64,000 bases of DNA from a virus, in the IMG/VR virus record IMGVR_UViG_3300025887_000013, positions 1 to 64,000 of that record, one strand, 5' to 3'. How positions within the stretch are numbered: the first letter of the stretch is position 1; each line of letters starts with the position of its first letter. Below are positions 47,140-55,867 of this stretch, in pieces. Under the pieces are notes generated by a model that saw only the letters and a list, made by a program, of their open reading frames with translations, ran no database searches and had not been told where the DNA came from. The position numbers were made by a program, and so were the translations under genes.

Positions 47140-47228
47140 ACTATGGTACAATCAAGAAACAATTGAAAATACGCTGTGTAAAAAAACTGTAAATAAACTG
47201 AAAACGCTGAACATACTGGAGAAAACAT

Positions 47229-48149
47229 ATGTCTTTTGCAAACCTAAAAAGTCGTTCTACCGACATTTCTAAATTAGTATCTGCCGCTCAAGAAGCATCT
47301 GGTACTAACACCAAAACCAATAAGTACGATGACGAACGTAAGTGGAAACCAACCGTTGATGATAACGGCAATGGTTACGCAGTAGTCCGTTTCCTTCCTG
47401 CAATGGAAGGTCAAGATATGCCTTGGGTACGATATTGGGATCACGGATTCAAAGGCCCTCAAGGTCAATGGTACATCGAGAAATCGTTGACTACCATCGG
47501 TCAGAAGGATCCTGTATCCGAACTGAATTCACGTCTGTGGAACTCGGGTATCGAAGATGACAAAGAAACTGCACGTAAACAGAAGCGCCGTCTTCACTAC
47601 GTGTCCAATATCCTTGTGGTAAACGATCCTGCAAACCCATCGAACAATGGTAAAGTATTTTACTATGAGTTTGGTAAGAAGATCTTTGACAAAATCATGG
47701 ATCTGATGCAACCACAATTCCCTGGCGAAACTCCTATCAACCCATTTGATTTTTGGAATGGTGCTGACTTCGAACTGAAGATTCGTAATGTTGCGGGTTA
47801 CCGTAACTATGATAAGTCGGAGTTCAAGTCCACTTCTGCATTGTATGAGTCGGACGAGACTAAACTCGAAGCCACTTATAATCAACAGTATGACTTGGGT
47901 GAGTTCGTAGATCCTGCTAACTTTAAAACCTATCAGGAATTAGAGTCACGTCTGGAATTGGTATTGGGTACTGCGGTAGGTGCTAACACCACTATCCGTA
48001 ATGAAGCATTAACTCAGACTGCGGAATCGAACGTTGGACGTTCTGCACCACAACCTGAGATCGTTTCTGCTCCTGCACCAAAGGTAGGTGCTGTCGCGGA
48101 GGAAGATGACACACTATCTTACTTTGCGCAGATGGCACAGGAAGACTAA
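47229..48149 (+). CDS. 32: Single-stranded DNA-binding protein gp32
   Basis: 306 aa. MSFANLKSRSTDISKLVSAAQ is the N-terminal cooperativity (LAST-like) segment; the OB core spans roughly residues 40-240 (YAVVRFLPAMEGQDMPWVRYWDHGF..WYIEKSLTTIGQKDPVSELNSRLW...RKQKRRLHYVSNILVVNDPANP) and the C-terminus is acidic (EEDDTLSYFAQMAQED) for replisome contacts. The zinc-binding Cys/His cluster of T4 gp32 is absent, as in cyanophage relatives. Coats ssDNA in replication, recombination and repair. Ends at a strong terminator. Confidence 0.95.
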   Translation: MSFANLKSRSTDISKLVSAAQEASGTNTKTNKYDDERKWKPTVDDNGNGYAVVRFLPAMEGQDMPWVRYWDHGFKGPQGQWYIEKSLTTIGQKDPVSELNSRLWNSGIEDDKETARKQKRRLHYVSNILVVNDPANPSNNGKVFYYEFGKKIFDKIMDLMQPQFPGETPINPFDFWNGADFELKIRNVAGYRNYDKSEFKSTSALYESDETKLEATYNQQYDLGEFVDPANFKTYQELESRLELVLGTAVGANTTIRNEALTQTAESNVGRSAPQPEIVSAPAPKVGAVAEEDDTLSYFAQMAQED

Positions 48150-48155
48150 AGATTA

Positions 48156-48179
48156 GGGGGACGAAAGTCCCCCTTTTTT
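48156..48179 (+). terminator. Rho-independent terminator after gene 32
   Basis: Stem GGGGGAC / GTCCCCC with GAAA tetraloop and six T. The U-run overlaps the stop codon of the convergent tape-measure gene, so it also separates the two transcription units. Confidence 0.93.
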
Positions 48180-50274
48180 ATGATAAAGCATAAGTCCTAT
48201 CGTTCTGATCAACTGTCGGTTGATTCTGTGACATAATCGCAGCAGTACTTGAGTTGTTATTATTAGTAACTGAATTAGAACTCGGTGCATTTACTAATAC
48301 TGCATTAGCACCTTGTTCTGATTTTAACTTAGTGTTCTCACTTTGTGCCTGGGTAAGACCATTGTCTCTAGGTGATCTCATTGATCTCGAAGAAGATCTT
48401 TCGACATTAATTTCTGGTGATAACTTGGTGACCTCAACCTTTGGTTCTGGTTTAGATACACTTTCAAGTTTATCAATTTGTGCTTGAGTCTTGTCTATAT
48501 TCAATGCAGCAGATGCGGTACCTGTTTTCTCAAAACGTGCTTCTGCTCTTTCGAGTTTCCTTTCTAAATAAGCAAGACGTTCCGCATCTCTGGATTGCAC
48601 CACAACTTCTACTTCTTCTTTGACTTGTGGTTTATCGACAACTTGCAAGACTTCTTCTTCCTTATCGGCAACGGTAGGTGTATCAGGTAGAACAGGCACT
48701 TCTGAATATGGTTGAGTACTTGGAGTAGTTTGTTGTTTGGTTGTTCCACCATCGTCACCATCAAATCCGAAGAAATTTCCTACGGATTCTAATGCACCAG
48801 ATGCCATATTCTTGATATCATCCATACTAGGAATCAACCCCATGACAAACTCCTTGATATCAGTAATCATTTGATTGATAGGTTCCATCAAGTAACCAAT
48901 CGGATCTTCGCTCTCCATGAAACCATTCCAGAACTCTTTGATACCTTCGATCATGGAAGTGACTTTGTCTGGTATAGCACGTATCATCGACTCCATATTC
49001 ATCATAACTTCACTGAACATCTCTGAGAACGAGAAACTGTCCAAGAAAGTAGAGAAGTTTTCGAAACCCAACATACCTGATATCCAAGAGATACCGTCTT
49101 TTAGGAGATCTACTAAACTCAATACTGCACCATTGATCGCACCGGTCATGAATGCGTATACGCCACCGATGATATCACCTGACTTGAATTTACTCAGAGA
49201 TGCTTTAATACCTTCGTACAAACCAATAGCGATTGTGAGTGGCCAACCAAAGAATCTACCTAGTGCACCAAACACTTTGAAGATATTAGGCGCAATTCCT
49301 CGCATGTACGCGACGACATCCTTCATTGGTTTTACTATCTTACTAAAGGAATCTTTGATACCTCCTGCGAATTTACCCACACTAGCAAATGATTGACCTG
49401 CTGATCTGAATGCTCCAATAACTGTCTGGAATCCAGTTGTGATAGATGTACCGACACTCTTGACGAACTTTACAGAATCGGTAAAGATTTTACCCATACC
49501 TCTGAATGTCTTTTCGAACATATTCAGAGAACGGAAAGTACCGGTTACAGATTGTGATAGTCCCTTGACACCATTCATACCTGCTTTGAATGCATTAGAT
49601 ATATTACTGAAGGCGTTAGTGATAGGTTTTACAAAATTCTTAAAACCATCAACATATAACTTCACCCCTATCTTAATATCAGTGACAAGTGATTTGATGC
49701 CAGTACCCAAGTCTTTAAAGACCTTGACCACACTAGAAGCAAAGTCGGTAACCGGTTTGAAAACATCCTTCAATTTCTTCACGATATTACCACTTGCAAG
49801 TTTAACAAGATCGGAAATTTTTTTTCCTAATGGAGCGAAGAAGTTTGTAATAGGACGTAATAGAAACTTGACACCCGACAGAATAGTCTTGAAGGTTCCT
49901 GATATAACATTCTTTATAAGTTTTGCGGTGTCTGTAATAGCCTTCATCCATCCTATCGCAAGACCTTTAGCAAAACCAAGAACCATGGTAGGAATACCGA
50001 TGAGTAAATCTAAGATACCGCCAGTCTTCTTATCGAGATCTGGACGTTCGGGCCCGGTTCCTCCACCTGTAGGAGATGTTCTACCAGAATCTCGACGGGC
50101 CTCTTCTCTGTCACCAGCCTGACCTCTGAACTCGCCCAGAAGATCCTTCATAGTTTTCTTTAGGTCATCAACACCTTCACTTGTTGTTGCAGTGTTCTTG
50201 ATGACCTGATCAGATTGTTTCGCATTCTCTTCTCTTAGAAGTTGAATCGAGGTTTGTAGTAAAGCATCTGCCAT
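48178..50274 (-). CDS. Tape measure protein
   Basis: 698 aa, mostly amphipathic and hydrophobic helices with repeated short motifs (KLIKNVISGTFKTILSG, FFAPLGKKI, GFKNFVKPITNAFSNISNAFKAGM). A hydrophobic central region (FFGWPLTIAIGLYEGIKA; AVLSLVDLLKDGISWISGMLGF) could insert into the host membrane, and the C-terminal tail is Ser/Asn/Gln-rich. This is the usual composition of tail-length determinators. It lies directly after the gp26/frameshift pair and is transcribed with gp54. Confidence 0.85.
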   Translation of the reverse strand: MADALLQTSIQLLREENAKQSDQVIKNTATTSEGVDDLKKTMKDLLGEFRGQAGDREEARRDSGRTSPTGGGTGPERPDLDKKTGGILDLLIGIPTMVLGFAKGLAIGWMKAITDTAKLIKNVISGTFKTILSGVKFLLRPITNFFAPLGKKISDLVKLASGNIVKKLKDVFKPVTDFASSVVKVFKDLGTGIKSLVTDIKIGVKLYVDGFKNFVKPITNAFSNISNAFKAGMNGVKGLSQSVTGTFRSLNMFEKTFRGMGKIFTDSVKFVKSVGTSITTGFQTVIGAFRSAGQSFASVGKFAGGIKDSFSKIVKPMKDVVAYMRGIAPNIFKVFGALGRFFGWPLTIAIGLYEGIKASLSKFKSGDIIGGVYAFMTGAINGAVLSLVDLLKDGISWISGMLGFENFSTFLDSFSFSEMFSEVMMNMESMIRAIPDKVTSMIEGIKEFWNGFMESEDPIGYLMEPINQMITDIKEFVMGLIPSMDDIKNMASGALESVGNFFGFDGDDGGTTKQQTTPSTQPYSEVPVLPDTPTVADKEEEVLQVVDKPQVKEEVEVVVQSRDAERLAYLERKLERAEARFEKTGTASAALNIDKTQAQIDKLESVSKPEPKVEVTKLSPEINVERSSSRSMRSPRDNGLTQAQSENTKLKSEQGANAVLVNAPSSNSVTNNNNSSTAAIMSQNQPTVDQNDRTYALS

Positions 50275-50275
50275 T

Positions 50276-50515
50276 TTAGTTTCTCATCTGTTCTTGTTTA
50301 ATACGATCGTTTTCTTCTTTAACATATTCAACTAACATAGCAACGTAGATCTCCCTCTCCCACGGCAACATCATTTCAATTTCAGTCAAACTATAACTAT
50401 GATGTTGTATCAGTGAAAAATTAGTTTTATAATAATTCACTAGACTATCATGAGAAAGGTTTAGGATAAAAAATCCTGCATACCTTTCAAAGTCACACTG
50501 TTCTGTTCCCCACAA
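50276..50515 (-). CDS. Frameshift extension of the gp26-family chaperone
   Basis: The open frame runs 50515 to 50276, but its first part overlaps gp26 and it has no credible start or ribosome site. From 50467 onward it reads ILNLSHDSLVNYYKTNFSLIQHH...TEIEMMLPWEREIYVAMLVEYVKEE, a conserved-looking helical module with the PWEREIY motif. It is best explained as the C-terminal 63 residues of a gp26 fusion of about 296 aa made by -1 slippage at 50467-50473. This parallels lambda gpG-GT and equivalents, placed directly before the tape measure gene. Confidence 0.75.
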   Translation of the reverse strand: MWGTEQCDFERYAGFFILNLSHDSLVNYYKTNFSLIQHHSYSLTEIEMMLPWEREIYVAMLVEYVKEENDRIKQEQMRN

Positions 50516-51165
50516 CCTTCACACGCAAATGTCTCGGTGTGTATCATTGCGGGCATTGCTTCAAGAAATTCACCTAACTTCCTGAATTGTCCTTGGGTCA
50601 TAGACTCGATGAAATCCATTAGTTCTTCCTTCGATGTGTCACTGGAAGAGACTCTTTCTTCTTCGGTCAAGATTGCATTGATACATGTGGCAACCAAGTT
50701 AAAACCTACTGTAAGTTCATCTCCGGTCAAATCACTTGACTGGATATCAACATACGATGGATATTTCATTTCAACACTAACACTGTCTGTCAATTCTATG
50801 ACGTTACTGAGTTCACTAGTAGACACATCAATTGAACCAATATCGATAGATCTTTCGTTCTTATGATCACAACTAGAACATTTCAACAACACTGTCGCGG
50901 ATTCGCCCACAGACTTCGATCGTATCTGAGTAAACAGATATTCAATATCGAATGTTGTCAATGCATTAACATCGATTTCATTTTGAATACAAGCGTCTAA
51001 TGTGTTGACAATTGCATTCAGTGCTTCTTTTTGATCGCCAGTTTCAAATGCGATCATCAATACCTTTTCTTCTTTGACCAAGTAAGGTCTATAAGAAACA
51101 ACTTCTTTAGTAGAAGGAATCTTACATGAATACTGCGGTGATGTATTTAACTTAGGTAATGCCAT
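50461..51165 (-). CDS. 26: gp26-family baseplate/tail assembly protein
   Basis: 234 aa of the T4 baseplate hub gp26 (T4_baseplate) family: MALPKLNTSPQYSCKIPSTKEVVSYRPYLVKEEKVLMIAFET, then KCSSCDHKNERSIDI and FACEGCGEQNSVTL, two CxxC knuckles. Helical middle LATCINAILTEEERVS. The last codons before the stop contain a heptanucleotide slippery site in the correct register. Position before the tape measure suggests a tail-assembly chaperone role as well as or instead of a hub component. Confidence 0.85.
   Translation of the reverse strand: MALPKLNTSPQYSCKIPSTKEVVSYRPYLVKEEKVLMIAFETGDQKEALNAIVNTLDACIQNEIDVNALTTFDIEYLFTQIRSKSVGESATVLLKCSSCDHKNERSIDIGSIDVSTSELSNVIELTDSVSVEMKYPSYVDIQSSDLTGDELTVGFNLVATCINAILTEEERVSSSDTSKEELMDFIESMTQGQFRKLGEFLEAMPAMIHTETFACEGCGEQNSVTLKGMQDFLS
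50467..50473 (-). promoter_or_regulatory. Programmed -1 frameshift slippery site U UUU UUA
   Basis: On the minus strand the gp26 codons GAT TTT TTA TCC TAA contain T-TTT-TTA in the zero frame (X-XXY-YYZ), two codons before the stop. Slipping back one base continues as ATC CTA AAC CTT TCT..., the conserved downstream frame ending at 50276. No obvious stimulatory hairpin was checked beyond the stop. Confidence 0.75.
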
Positions 51166-51194
51166 TATATTCTCCAGTGTTTTTAATAATTTAT

Positions 51195-51923
51195 TTAACC
51201 AAATAATTTTGAGAAGATTCCACCGATCGCTCCACGAGCGATGTTCTCTCCGTCTTTTGTGTAGTCTCCGACTTCACTTTCCCAATCAGTAAATGATAGT
51301 TGTACACTCAATTCCAATACACCTTCTTCACCATTACCTAATTGTTGATCAGTCAACGATGTTGGATAACACTCCAACAAAGTACATTGATATGTTTTCT
51401 TCATTTGAAAAGAAGCACCTGCATCAAGTTCTCCTTGTGCGAGATCTATAGGCCCTACTTTCGGTAATCTGTTTTTCAGGAAGGATGGGATCTTATCCGT
51501 AAACCCTAACTGTTTCTTGATTATAGAAAGTCTCAGACCTCTTTCCATAGTAGTTATTGTTACAGGATATGTATAATCATCGAAGTACCCTACTGTACGA
51601 TTCAATTGATTATGCGCTTCGTTCTGCCAGTTCTCGAAGTACTGACGAACCAGATGATTGTTTGCAACCAAAAACGTCATTGTCATATCTGTGGTAGCAT
51701 ATCCATTTGCGAACTTTCGGTTGGTCGTACCAATCGCATGATCTATAGACATTATCTGTCTACCCGGCAACGTTGCAACAGTACAAAATAGATTCAACTC
51801 TCGTGCGTCCATTTTGAAACTTTCTATTTGGGGTAGGGTGACCATGAACTGATTACCCTTGGCAAGTCCACCTGAACCACCTATTTGACCCTTTAGGTCT
51901 TCGATTGAAAATCCTGAACTCAT
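51195..51923 (-). CDS. 54: Baseplate tail-tube initiator gp54
   Basis: 242 aa tail-tube-fold protein. LPGRQIMSIDHAIGTTNRKFANGYATTDMTMTFLVANNHLVRQYFENWQNEAHN is the tube-type loop and strand arrangement, and YQCTLLECYPTSLTDQQLGNGEEGVLELSVQLSFTDWE the closing beta sheet. In T4 gp54 caps the baseplate and starts tube polymerisation; gp48 is encoded divergently at 53688. Overlaps the next upstream gene by four bases. Confidence 0.78.
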   Translation of the reverse strand: MSSGFSIEDLKGQIGGSGGLAKGNQFMVTLPQIESFKMDARELNLFCTVATLPGRQIMSIDHAIGTTNRKFANGYATTDMTMTFLVANNHLVRQYFENWQNEAHNQLNRTVGYFDDYTYPVTITTMERGLRLSIIKKQLGFTDKIPSFLKNRLPKVGPIDLAQGELDAGASFQMKKTYQCTLLECYPTSLTDQQLGNGEEGVLELSVQLSFTDWESEVGDYTKDGENIARGAIGGIFSKLFG

Positions 51924-52504
51924 CGTATCATCTGCCTACTATCGTAATGAACCTTATAACTGTTTCGTTTGCGGAACTGTGCGGTTGGCAGAAAGATTGC
52001 AATCTCCCATTCTGGTGCAGGTACTTCCGCAAAACGACTGGTAACCTGAGAATTCAAATAATGTTTAACACATGGTTTGAAGTATCTCAGATTCGAAGAT
52101 TTCTTTAACATTCTATATGTCAAAGAAAACTTATCATCTTCACTCAACTTACTACCTTGGATATCCATGATGTTCGCAAAGAACTGCATCCTCAACTTGG
52201 GTGGCAGATAGTGTAGATTCAATCCTAAGAATCCACCCTTCGCAGGCCCAAGAACAATCACCAATGGAAATGCATCATAGTATGGTAGTTTGTCTTTATG
52301 TTTAGGATCATAGGTAAACATGAACATACCACCAATGATCTGTTTAGATCTTGCCTTGATGGGTTCTTCCTTCATCAAAGACTCTCGATTGATACCCCGC
52401 ATATTCTGTGCTTTCTTCAGAAACCACGCACGACTTTCCTTCGTCCGAGGTGTAATACCCGCACGGAATGCCTGTCGTTCTAATCTATTGAATATGTCAG
52501 ACAT
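51920..52504 (-). CDS. Conserved T4-like virion-region protein, 194 aa
   Basis: MSDIFNRLERQAFRAGITPRTKESRAWFLKKAQNMRG..., then MFMFTYDPKHKDKLPYYDAFPLVIVLG..GGFLGLNLHYLPPKLRMQFF. The FxYDPK..D.LPYYD.FP..LPL/I...GFLGLNFHYL pattern is shared by many marine T4-like phages next to gp4/gp54. Probably structural or packaging related. A late promoter precedes it. Confidence 0.7.
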   Translation of the reverse strand: MSDIFNRLERQAFRAGITPRTKESRAWFLKKAQNMRGINRESLMKEEPIKARSKQIIGGMFMFTYDPKHKDKLPYYDAFPLVIVLGPAKGGFLGLNLHYLPPKLRMQFFANIMDIQGSKLSEDDKFSLTYRMLKKSSNLRYFKPCVKHYLNSQVTSRFAEVPAPEWEIAIFLPTAQFRKRNSYKVHYDSRQMIR

Positions 52505-52530
52505 GTGTCTTCCTGTTAAAATCCATGTCT

Positions 52531-53133
52531 TTATTTATATAGTTTGCCATGACGCCCCCAATCTTTTTCTTTGAGTATAAAGTCTGGTTTGACGAAATTG
52601 ATCAACTTCGATATGTGGTCGGTACTGAGGTTCCATTCAAGGAAATTTGCATACTTCTTGTTTGTAAAAAAAGAACGAACATTATCTTCATGTTCTTCTC
52701 GATCATTGCGAAACCACTCCAACATCTCATCTGGCTCTAGGTCATGATATTCACAACAACGTCTCATATAATCACCGTCCTTGTGTCTACGTTTACTGTC
52801 CAACCAGTCTTCCATATCACGAGTCTGTAATATAAAATAAGCATTTGGATTATTATTGTAGAGTTTGTCGAACCACTTGACGCCATCTACCCACGCATAA
52901 TCACGATGGAAAAACAAATCACTATAGACCTGTGCATGATCAATACTTTTCATCACATATTTATTTTCATCAACATTCTGTCCCATCTGTTGTGCGAGTA
53001 CCAACGGTTCCATAGTAACTTCGTCCATGCAGGAATAATGCCATGACCGGTATCCTGATGCTTTAAATAACTCGTGGAATGACGTGGTTGCAATCTTGTT
53101 CATTCCTATAAAATATACTTTCTTGTCAATCAC
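52531..53133 (-). CDS. Sulfotransferase-like protein
   Basis: 200 aa. VYFIGMNKIATTSFHELF is the 5'-phosphosulfate-binding loop of the family (G-x-x-K-x-x-T-T-S); YFILQTRDMEDWLDSKRRH is the 3'-phosphate-binding segment (RD..W..S). It would transfer sulfate from PAPS to a sugar or protein Tyr. Inserted between gp4 and a virion gene on the minus strand with a four-base overlap to gp4, so it is late-expressed with the tail genes. Confidence 0.78.
   Translation of the reverse strand: MIDKKVYFIGMNKIATTSFHELFKASGYRSWHYSCMDEVTMEPLVLAQQMGQNVDENKYVMKSIDHAQVYSDLFFHRDYAWVDGVKWFDKLYNNNPNAYFILQTRDMEDWLDSKRRHKDGDYMRRCCEYHDLEPDEMLEWFRNDREEHEDNVRSFFTNKKYANFLEWNLSTDHISKLINFVKPDFILKEKDWGRHGKLYK
52532..52539 (-). 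promoter_or_regulatory. T4-type late promoter TATAAATA (minus)
   Basis: TATTTATA on the plus strand, located within the last codons and stop of the sulfotransferase gene, about 25 bases before the 52504 start, with AGGA as its ribosome site. Confidence 0.75.
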
Positions 53134-53636
53134 TTCTTTCTCTTATACGGTTTCATTTTCTTCAATGGTTTAATTGGTTTCTTTCCTAATGGTTTGGGTA
53201 GTATCCCCATAGCCCTTAGTTTGTGTTCATCCCATATTTCAAAGTGCCATCCTCTATCAGCAACATACTTCTCGGTCGCTGTCCACTTACTTATGTTTTT
53301 AATATATGTCAATGTTTCACTAAGTACTTGTCTTCGAGGTCTTCCTTGTCCGGTCTTGGGTTTGATTGTCTCTTTATGCGGTTTGACTTCGATCAGTACA
53401 GTGCGTCCATCCTTGTACTTGACCATAAAGTCCATGAAATAACGATGGGGACGCTTGTCAGTCTCGCAAATATATGGTATAATAACTTCTTCACTTACCC
53501 AACCAACCACATTGGGATTGTCGTCACACCATATCATGACAGCCTTTTCCCATCCCGAACGATACACCACATTCTTGGGATCACCAAGATACTTGGATTC
53601 ATTCCGGATTTTGTATTTTCCTTTGTAAGTTTTCAT
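53130..53636 (-). CDS. 4: Head-completion protein gp4 (TnsA-like nuclease fold)
   Basis: 168 aa. KYKIRNESKYLGDPKNVVYRSGWEKAVMIWCDDNPNVVGWVSEEVIIPYICETDKRPHRYFMDFMVKYKDGRTVLIEVKPHKE carries E of the SEE segment, D of YFMDF and ExK of IEVKP, the PD-(D/E)XK core of T4 gp4 (50/65), which completes filled heads before tail joining. Basic C-terminus (LGKKPIKPLKKMKPYKRKK). Confidence 0.88.
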   Translation of the reverse strand: MKTYKGKYKIRNESKYLGDPKNVVYRSGWEKAVMIWCDDNPNVVGWVSEEVIIPYICETDKRPHRYFMDFMVKYKDGRTVLIEVKPHKETIKPKTGQGRPRRQVLSETLTYIKNISKWTATEKYVADRGWHFEIWDEHKLRAMGILPKPLGKKPIKPLKKMKPYKRKK

Positions 53637-53643
53637 ATAAATA
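53636..53643 (+). promoter_or_regulatory. T4-type late promoter TATAAATA (baseplate operon)
   Basis: Exact octamer 45 bases before gp48. On the opposite strand CATAAATA at 53669-53676 is a near match that could serve gp4, giving a divergent late promoter pair in a 51-base intergenic space. Confidence 0.75.
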
Positions 53644-53687
53644 GTTTTAAAGTTTTAAAGATTTTAACCTATTTATGGATCGGATAA

Positions 53688-54803
53688 ATGCCTGATAATA
53701 TATATGACGTAAAGGTCGGAGATAAACTCACTCCGGAACAGATTCAACTAGCAGTTGCACGAGGTGGAAAACAAAAACCACGGGCAGTACCTGTCGGAGT
53801 ACCTGTGGGCGGTGAGAGTTCTATTAGACAACTCAAGTACCCACTAGAAGATACTGATTACAAGGCACGGGTAATTTTCAGTTTAAATGAAGATAAACCC
53901 ACCGGCGCAAATAGTAACAACGTCTTCGCCTCGCAGACCAAAAAGTTGAAAGGTGATTTGGAAGTTCTGAAGAAAAGAGCTAACGAGATTGCAGCCGAAG
54001 GTGATGAAGAAGAACTTGAGAAAATTATCGATGAATCAAAAAAACTCACCGAACAAATAAGATCATATGAAGGACTTGAGAAACAGTCAAATTCTACCAG
54101 ACAAAGTATTCCCATAACTACTAGTTCAATTAGTTTATACCTCCCTTTGGGTCTTGCCTTCCGTGATAATGTGACATATGAGAACTTTGATCTGGGTGCC
54201 GCAGGTGCATCTATGGAAGCTGGATTAGGTTTCGCAGAATCTATGGTCAAAGGATTGGGTTCATTTGTAAGTCAACTTACTAGTGGAGATAATGGAGATC
54301 TTGCAAAACTCGCAGGTGTTCAACTTGCATCTCAGTTTGGGTCGTATGGTGCAGAGGCACAAGCAGCTTCGAAACTTGCCGGTGGTGTTACACTGAACCC
54401 CAATTCACGCATATTGTTCAAACAACCGAACATTCGTGAGTTTACATTCGCATTTAAGATGATTGCAAAGTCTAAAAAAGAAGCAAGAGAGATTAATGAA
54501 ATCATCAAACTGTTGCGAACCGAATTGTATCCGGATGAGATTACTGCGAATGTTGGTGATGCTTCAATATCATTAGGTTATAAGTTCCCTAACAAATTTA
54601 ACATAGCATTCGAATATGACGGTGATAAGATTCCTGGCCTTGCCAAGATCAAACCGTGTTATCTTCGTGATGTATCTACAACATTTAACGCATCTCAAAT
54701 GGCAATGCACGAGGATGGTAACTTCATGGAAGTTGACATGACCTTGAGTTTCCAAGAGACGAAAGCACTAGTACGCAAAGACGTATCTGAAGGAGGTTTC
54801 TAA
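53688..54803 (+). CDS. 48: Baseplate tail-tube cap gp48
   Basis: 371 aa. SSISLYLPLGLAFRDNVTYENFDLGAAG, then GGVTLNPNSRILFKQPNIREFTFAFKMIAKSKKEAREINEIIKLLRTELYPDE and a C-terminal tube fold (YDGDKIPGLAKIKPCYLRDVSTTFN...MEVDMTLSFQET). This is the T4 gp48 pattern, with a marine-type N-terminal charged insertion (coiled coil KKLKGDLEVLKKRANEIAAEGDEEEL). It sits between hub and tube. Confidence 0.87.
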   Translation: MPDNIYDVKVGDKLTPEQIQLAVARGGKQKPRAVPVGVPVGGESSIRQLKYPLEDTDYKARVIFSLNEDKPTGANSNNVFASQTKKLKGDLEVLKKRANEIAAEGDEEELEKIIDESKKLTEQIRSYEGLEKQSNSTRQSIPITTSSISLYLPLGLAFRDNVTYENFDLGAAGASMEAGLGFAESMVKGLGSFVSQLTSGDNGDLAKLAGVQLASQFGSYGAEAQAASKLAGGVTLNPNSRILFKQPNIREFTFAFKMIAKSKKEAREINEIIKLLRTELYPDEITANVGDASISLGYKFPNKFNIAFEYDGDKIPGLAKIKPCYLRDVSTTFNASQMAMHEDGNFMEVDMTLSFQETKALVRKDVSEGGF

Positions 54804-55867
54804 TGTCATATTTCTATAACTTCAGACCAACACTTTATCGGTTTGGTGACGAGACTTCTCTTTCTGTCGCGACCAATCTAACACAATATGTCGATGCTAT
54901 TGACCAGATAAAGTCACGTGATTTACTTGTTACCGACTATACTATACCTGCCAACGAAAGACCTGACCAAACATCATTTCGTTTTTACGGAACTACGGAT
55001 TATTATTGGACATTCTTTCTCATGAACGATCATATCCGAGAGGGTGGTTGGCCACTGACCTTGTTAGAGGTTCATAGTGCTGCACAGAAAAGATACCCAC
55101 ACCGAATGGTAACGGTACAGTTGCAACAAGAAGATGTTATTGATTACTATGATGATGACAACCAACCAATCTATCGTACTAAAATTATAGGTACCGCACC
55201 TGATCAATTTGAAGTTGGTGCTATCGTAACGGGTAACGTATCCGGTACCAGAGGACGGATCATCAAAAGAGATCTATCACTCGGAACGTTTATTATCGAT
55301 ACTATCAATGTTGTATTGACTTCGGAAGTAAGTGAAGAGGTTGTGACTCCGGACTCTAATGGTATTATAAACCTAGAGAGGACAGATGCATTAGGGGCAG
55401 AAACCTTTACTCAACCCCTTACATGGGTGTTATTGAAAGATGGTTTACAAGTATCTTCGTATGAAACAACATTAGATCCTTTCGAGAGAAAAGCAACCAT
55501 CACCAATGTCGCATTCGATCCTACTTCAGAATATAAGTTGACGTATTATATTAATACCAAGAACTTGACTGACGGATCTTTTCAAACCGGAGAAGAGTTG
55601 TCATATACCAATCCTGCGGGCACTGTGACATCAATGTTGGTATATGGTGAACAACCTCAGTATTTGGGGACGCATCACTACGAAGATGTTGATGGTAACT
55701 GGATAGATATTAATCCACTGACCCAAGTCAAACCGGTGGGTGCTGTCGAAGTGACCATGAAAGACTATCTGTCGAATGTGAACGAGAGTCTCCGTCAAAT
55801 CAAACTCATTAAACCCAATTCTATAAAGGGTATTGTGAATGAGTTCTCTGCACTGATGGGTCAATAA
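54803..55867 (+). CDS. 53: Baseplate wedge gp53
   Basis: 354 aa. MSYFYNFRPTLYRFGD..., DQTSFRFYGTTDYYWTFFLMNDHIREGGWPLTLLEV, the conserved gp53 wedge segment (YG..YYWTILL.N). A mid-region beta insertion (residues 120-270) is larger than in T4 gp53 (196 aa) and adds beta-sandwich-like sequence. The C-terminus returns to a helix ending NEFSALMGQ. Connects wedges in the baseplate. Confidence 0.85.
   Translation: MSYFYNFRPTLYRFGDETSLSVATNLTQYVDAIDQIKSRDLLVTDYTIPANERPDQTSFRFYGTTDYYWTFFLMNDHIREGGWPLTLLEVHSAAQKRYPHRMVTVQLQQEDVIDYYDDDNQPIYRTKIIGTAPDQFEVGAIVTGNVSGTRGRIIKRDLSLGTFIIDTINVVLTSEVSEEVVTPDSNGIINLERTDALGAETFTQPLTWVLLKDGLQVSSYETTLDPFERKATITNVAFDPTSEYKLTYYINTKNLTDGSFQTGEELSYTNPAGTVTSMLVYGEQPQYLGTHHYEDVDGNWIDINPLTQVKPVGAVEVTMKDYLSNVNESLRQIKLIKPNSIKGIVNEFSALMGQ

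Noticed and set aside
48917-50122. Two long plus-strand open frames opposite the tape measure gene
   Set aside because: Complementary shadow of repetitive helical coding sequence; no ribosome sites, and the minus-strand product is clearly a tape measure.
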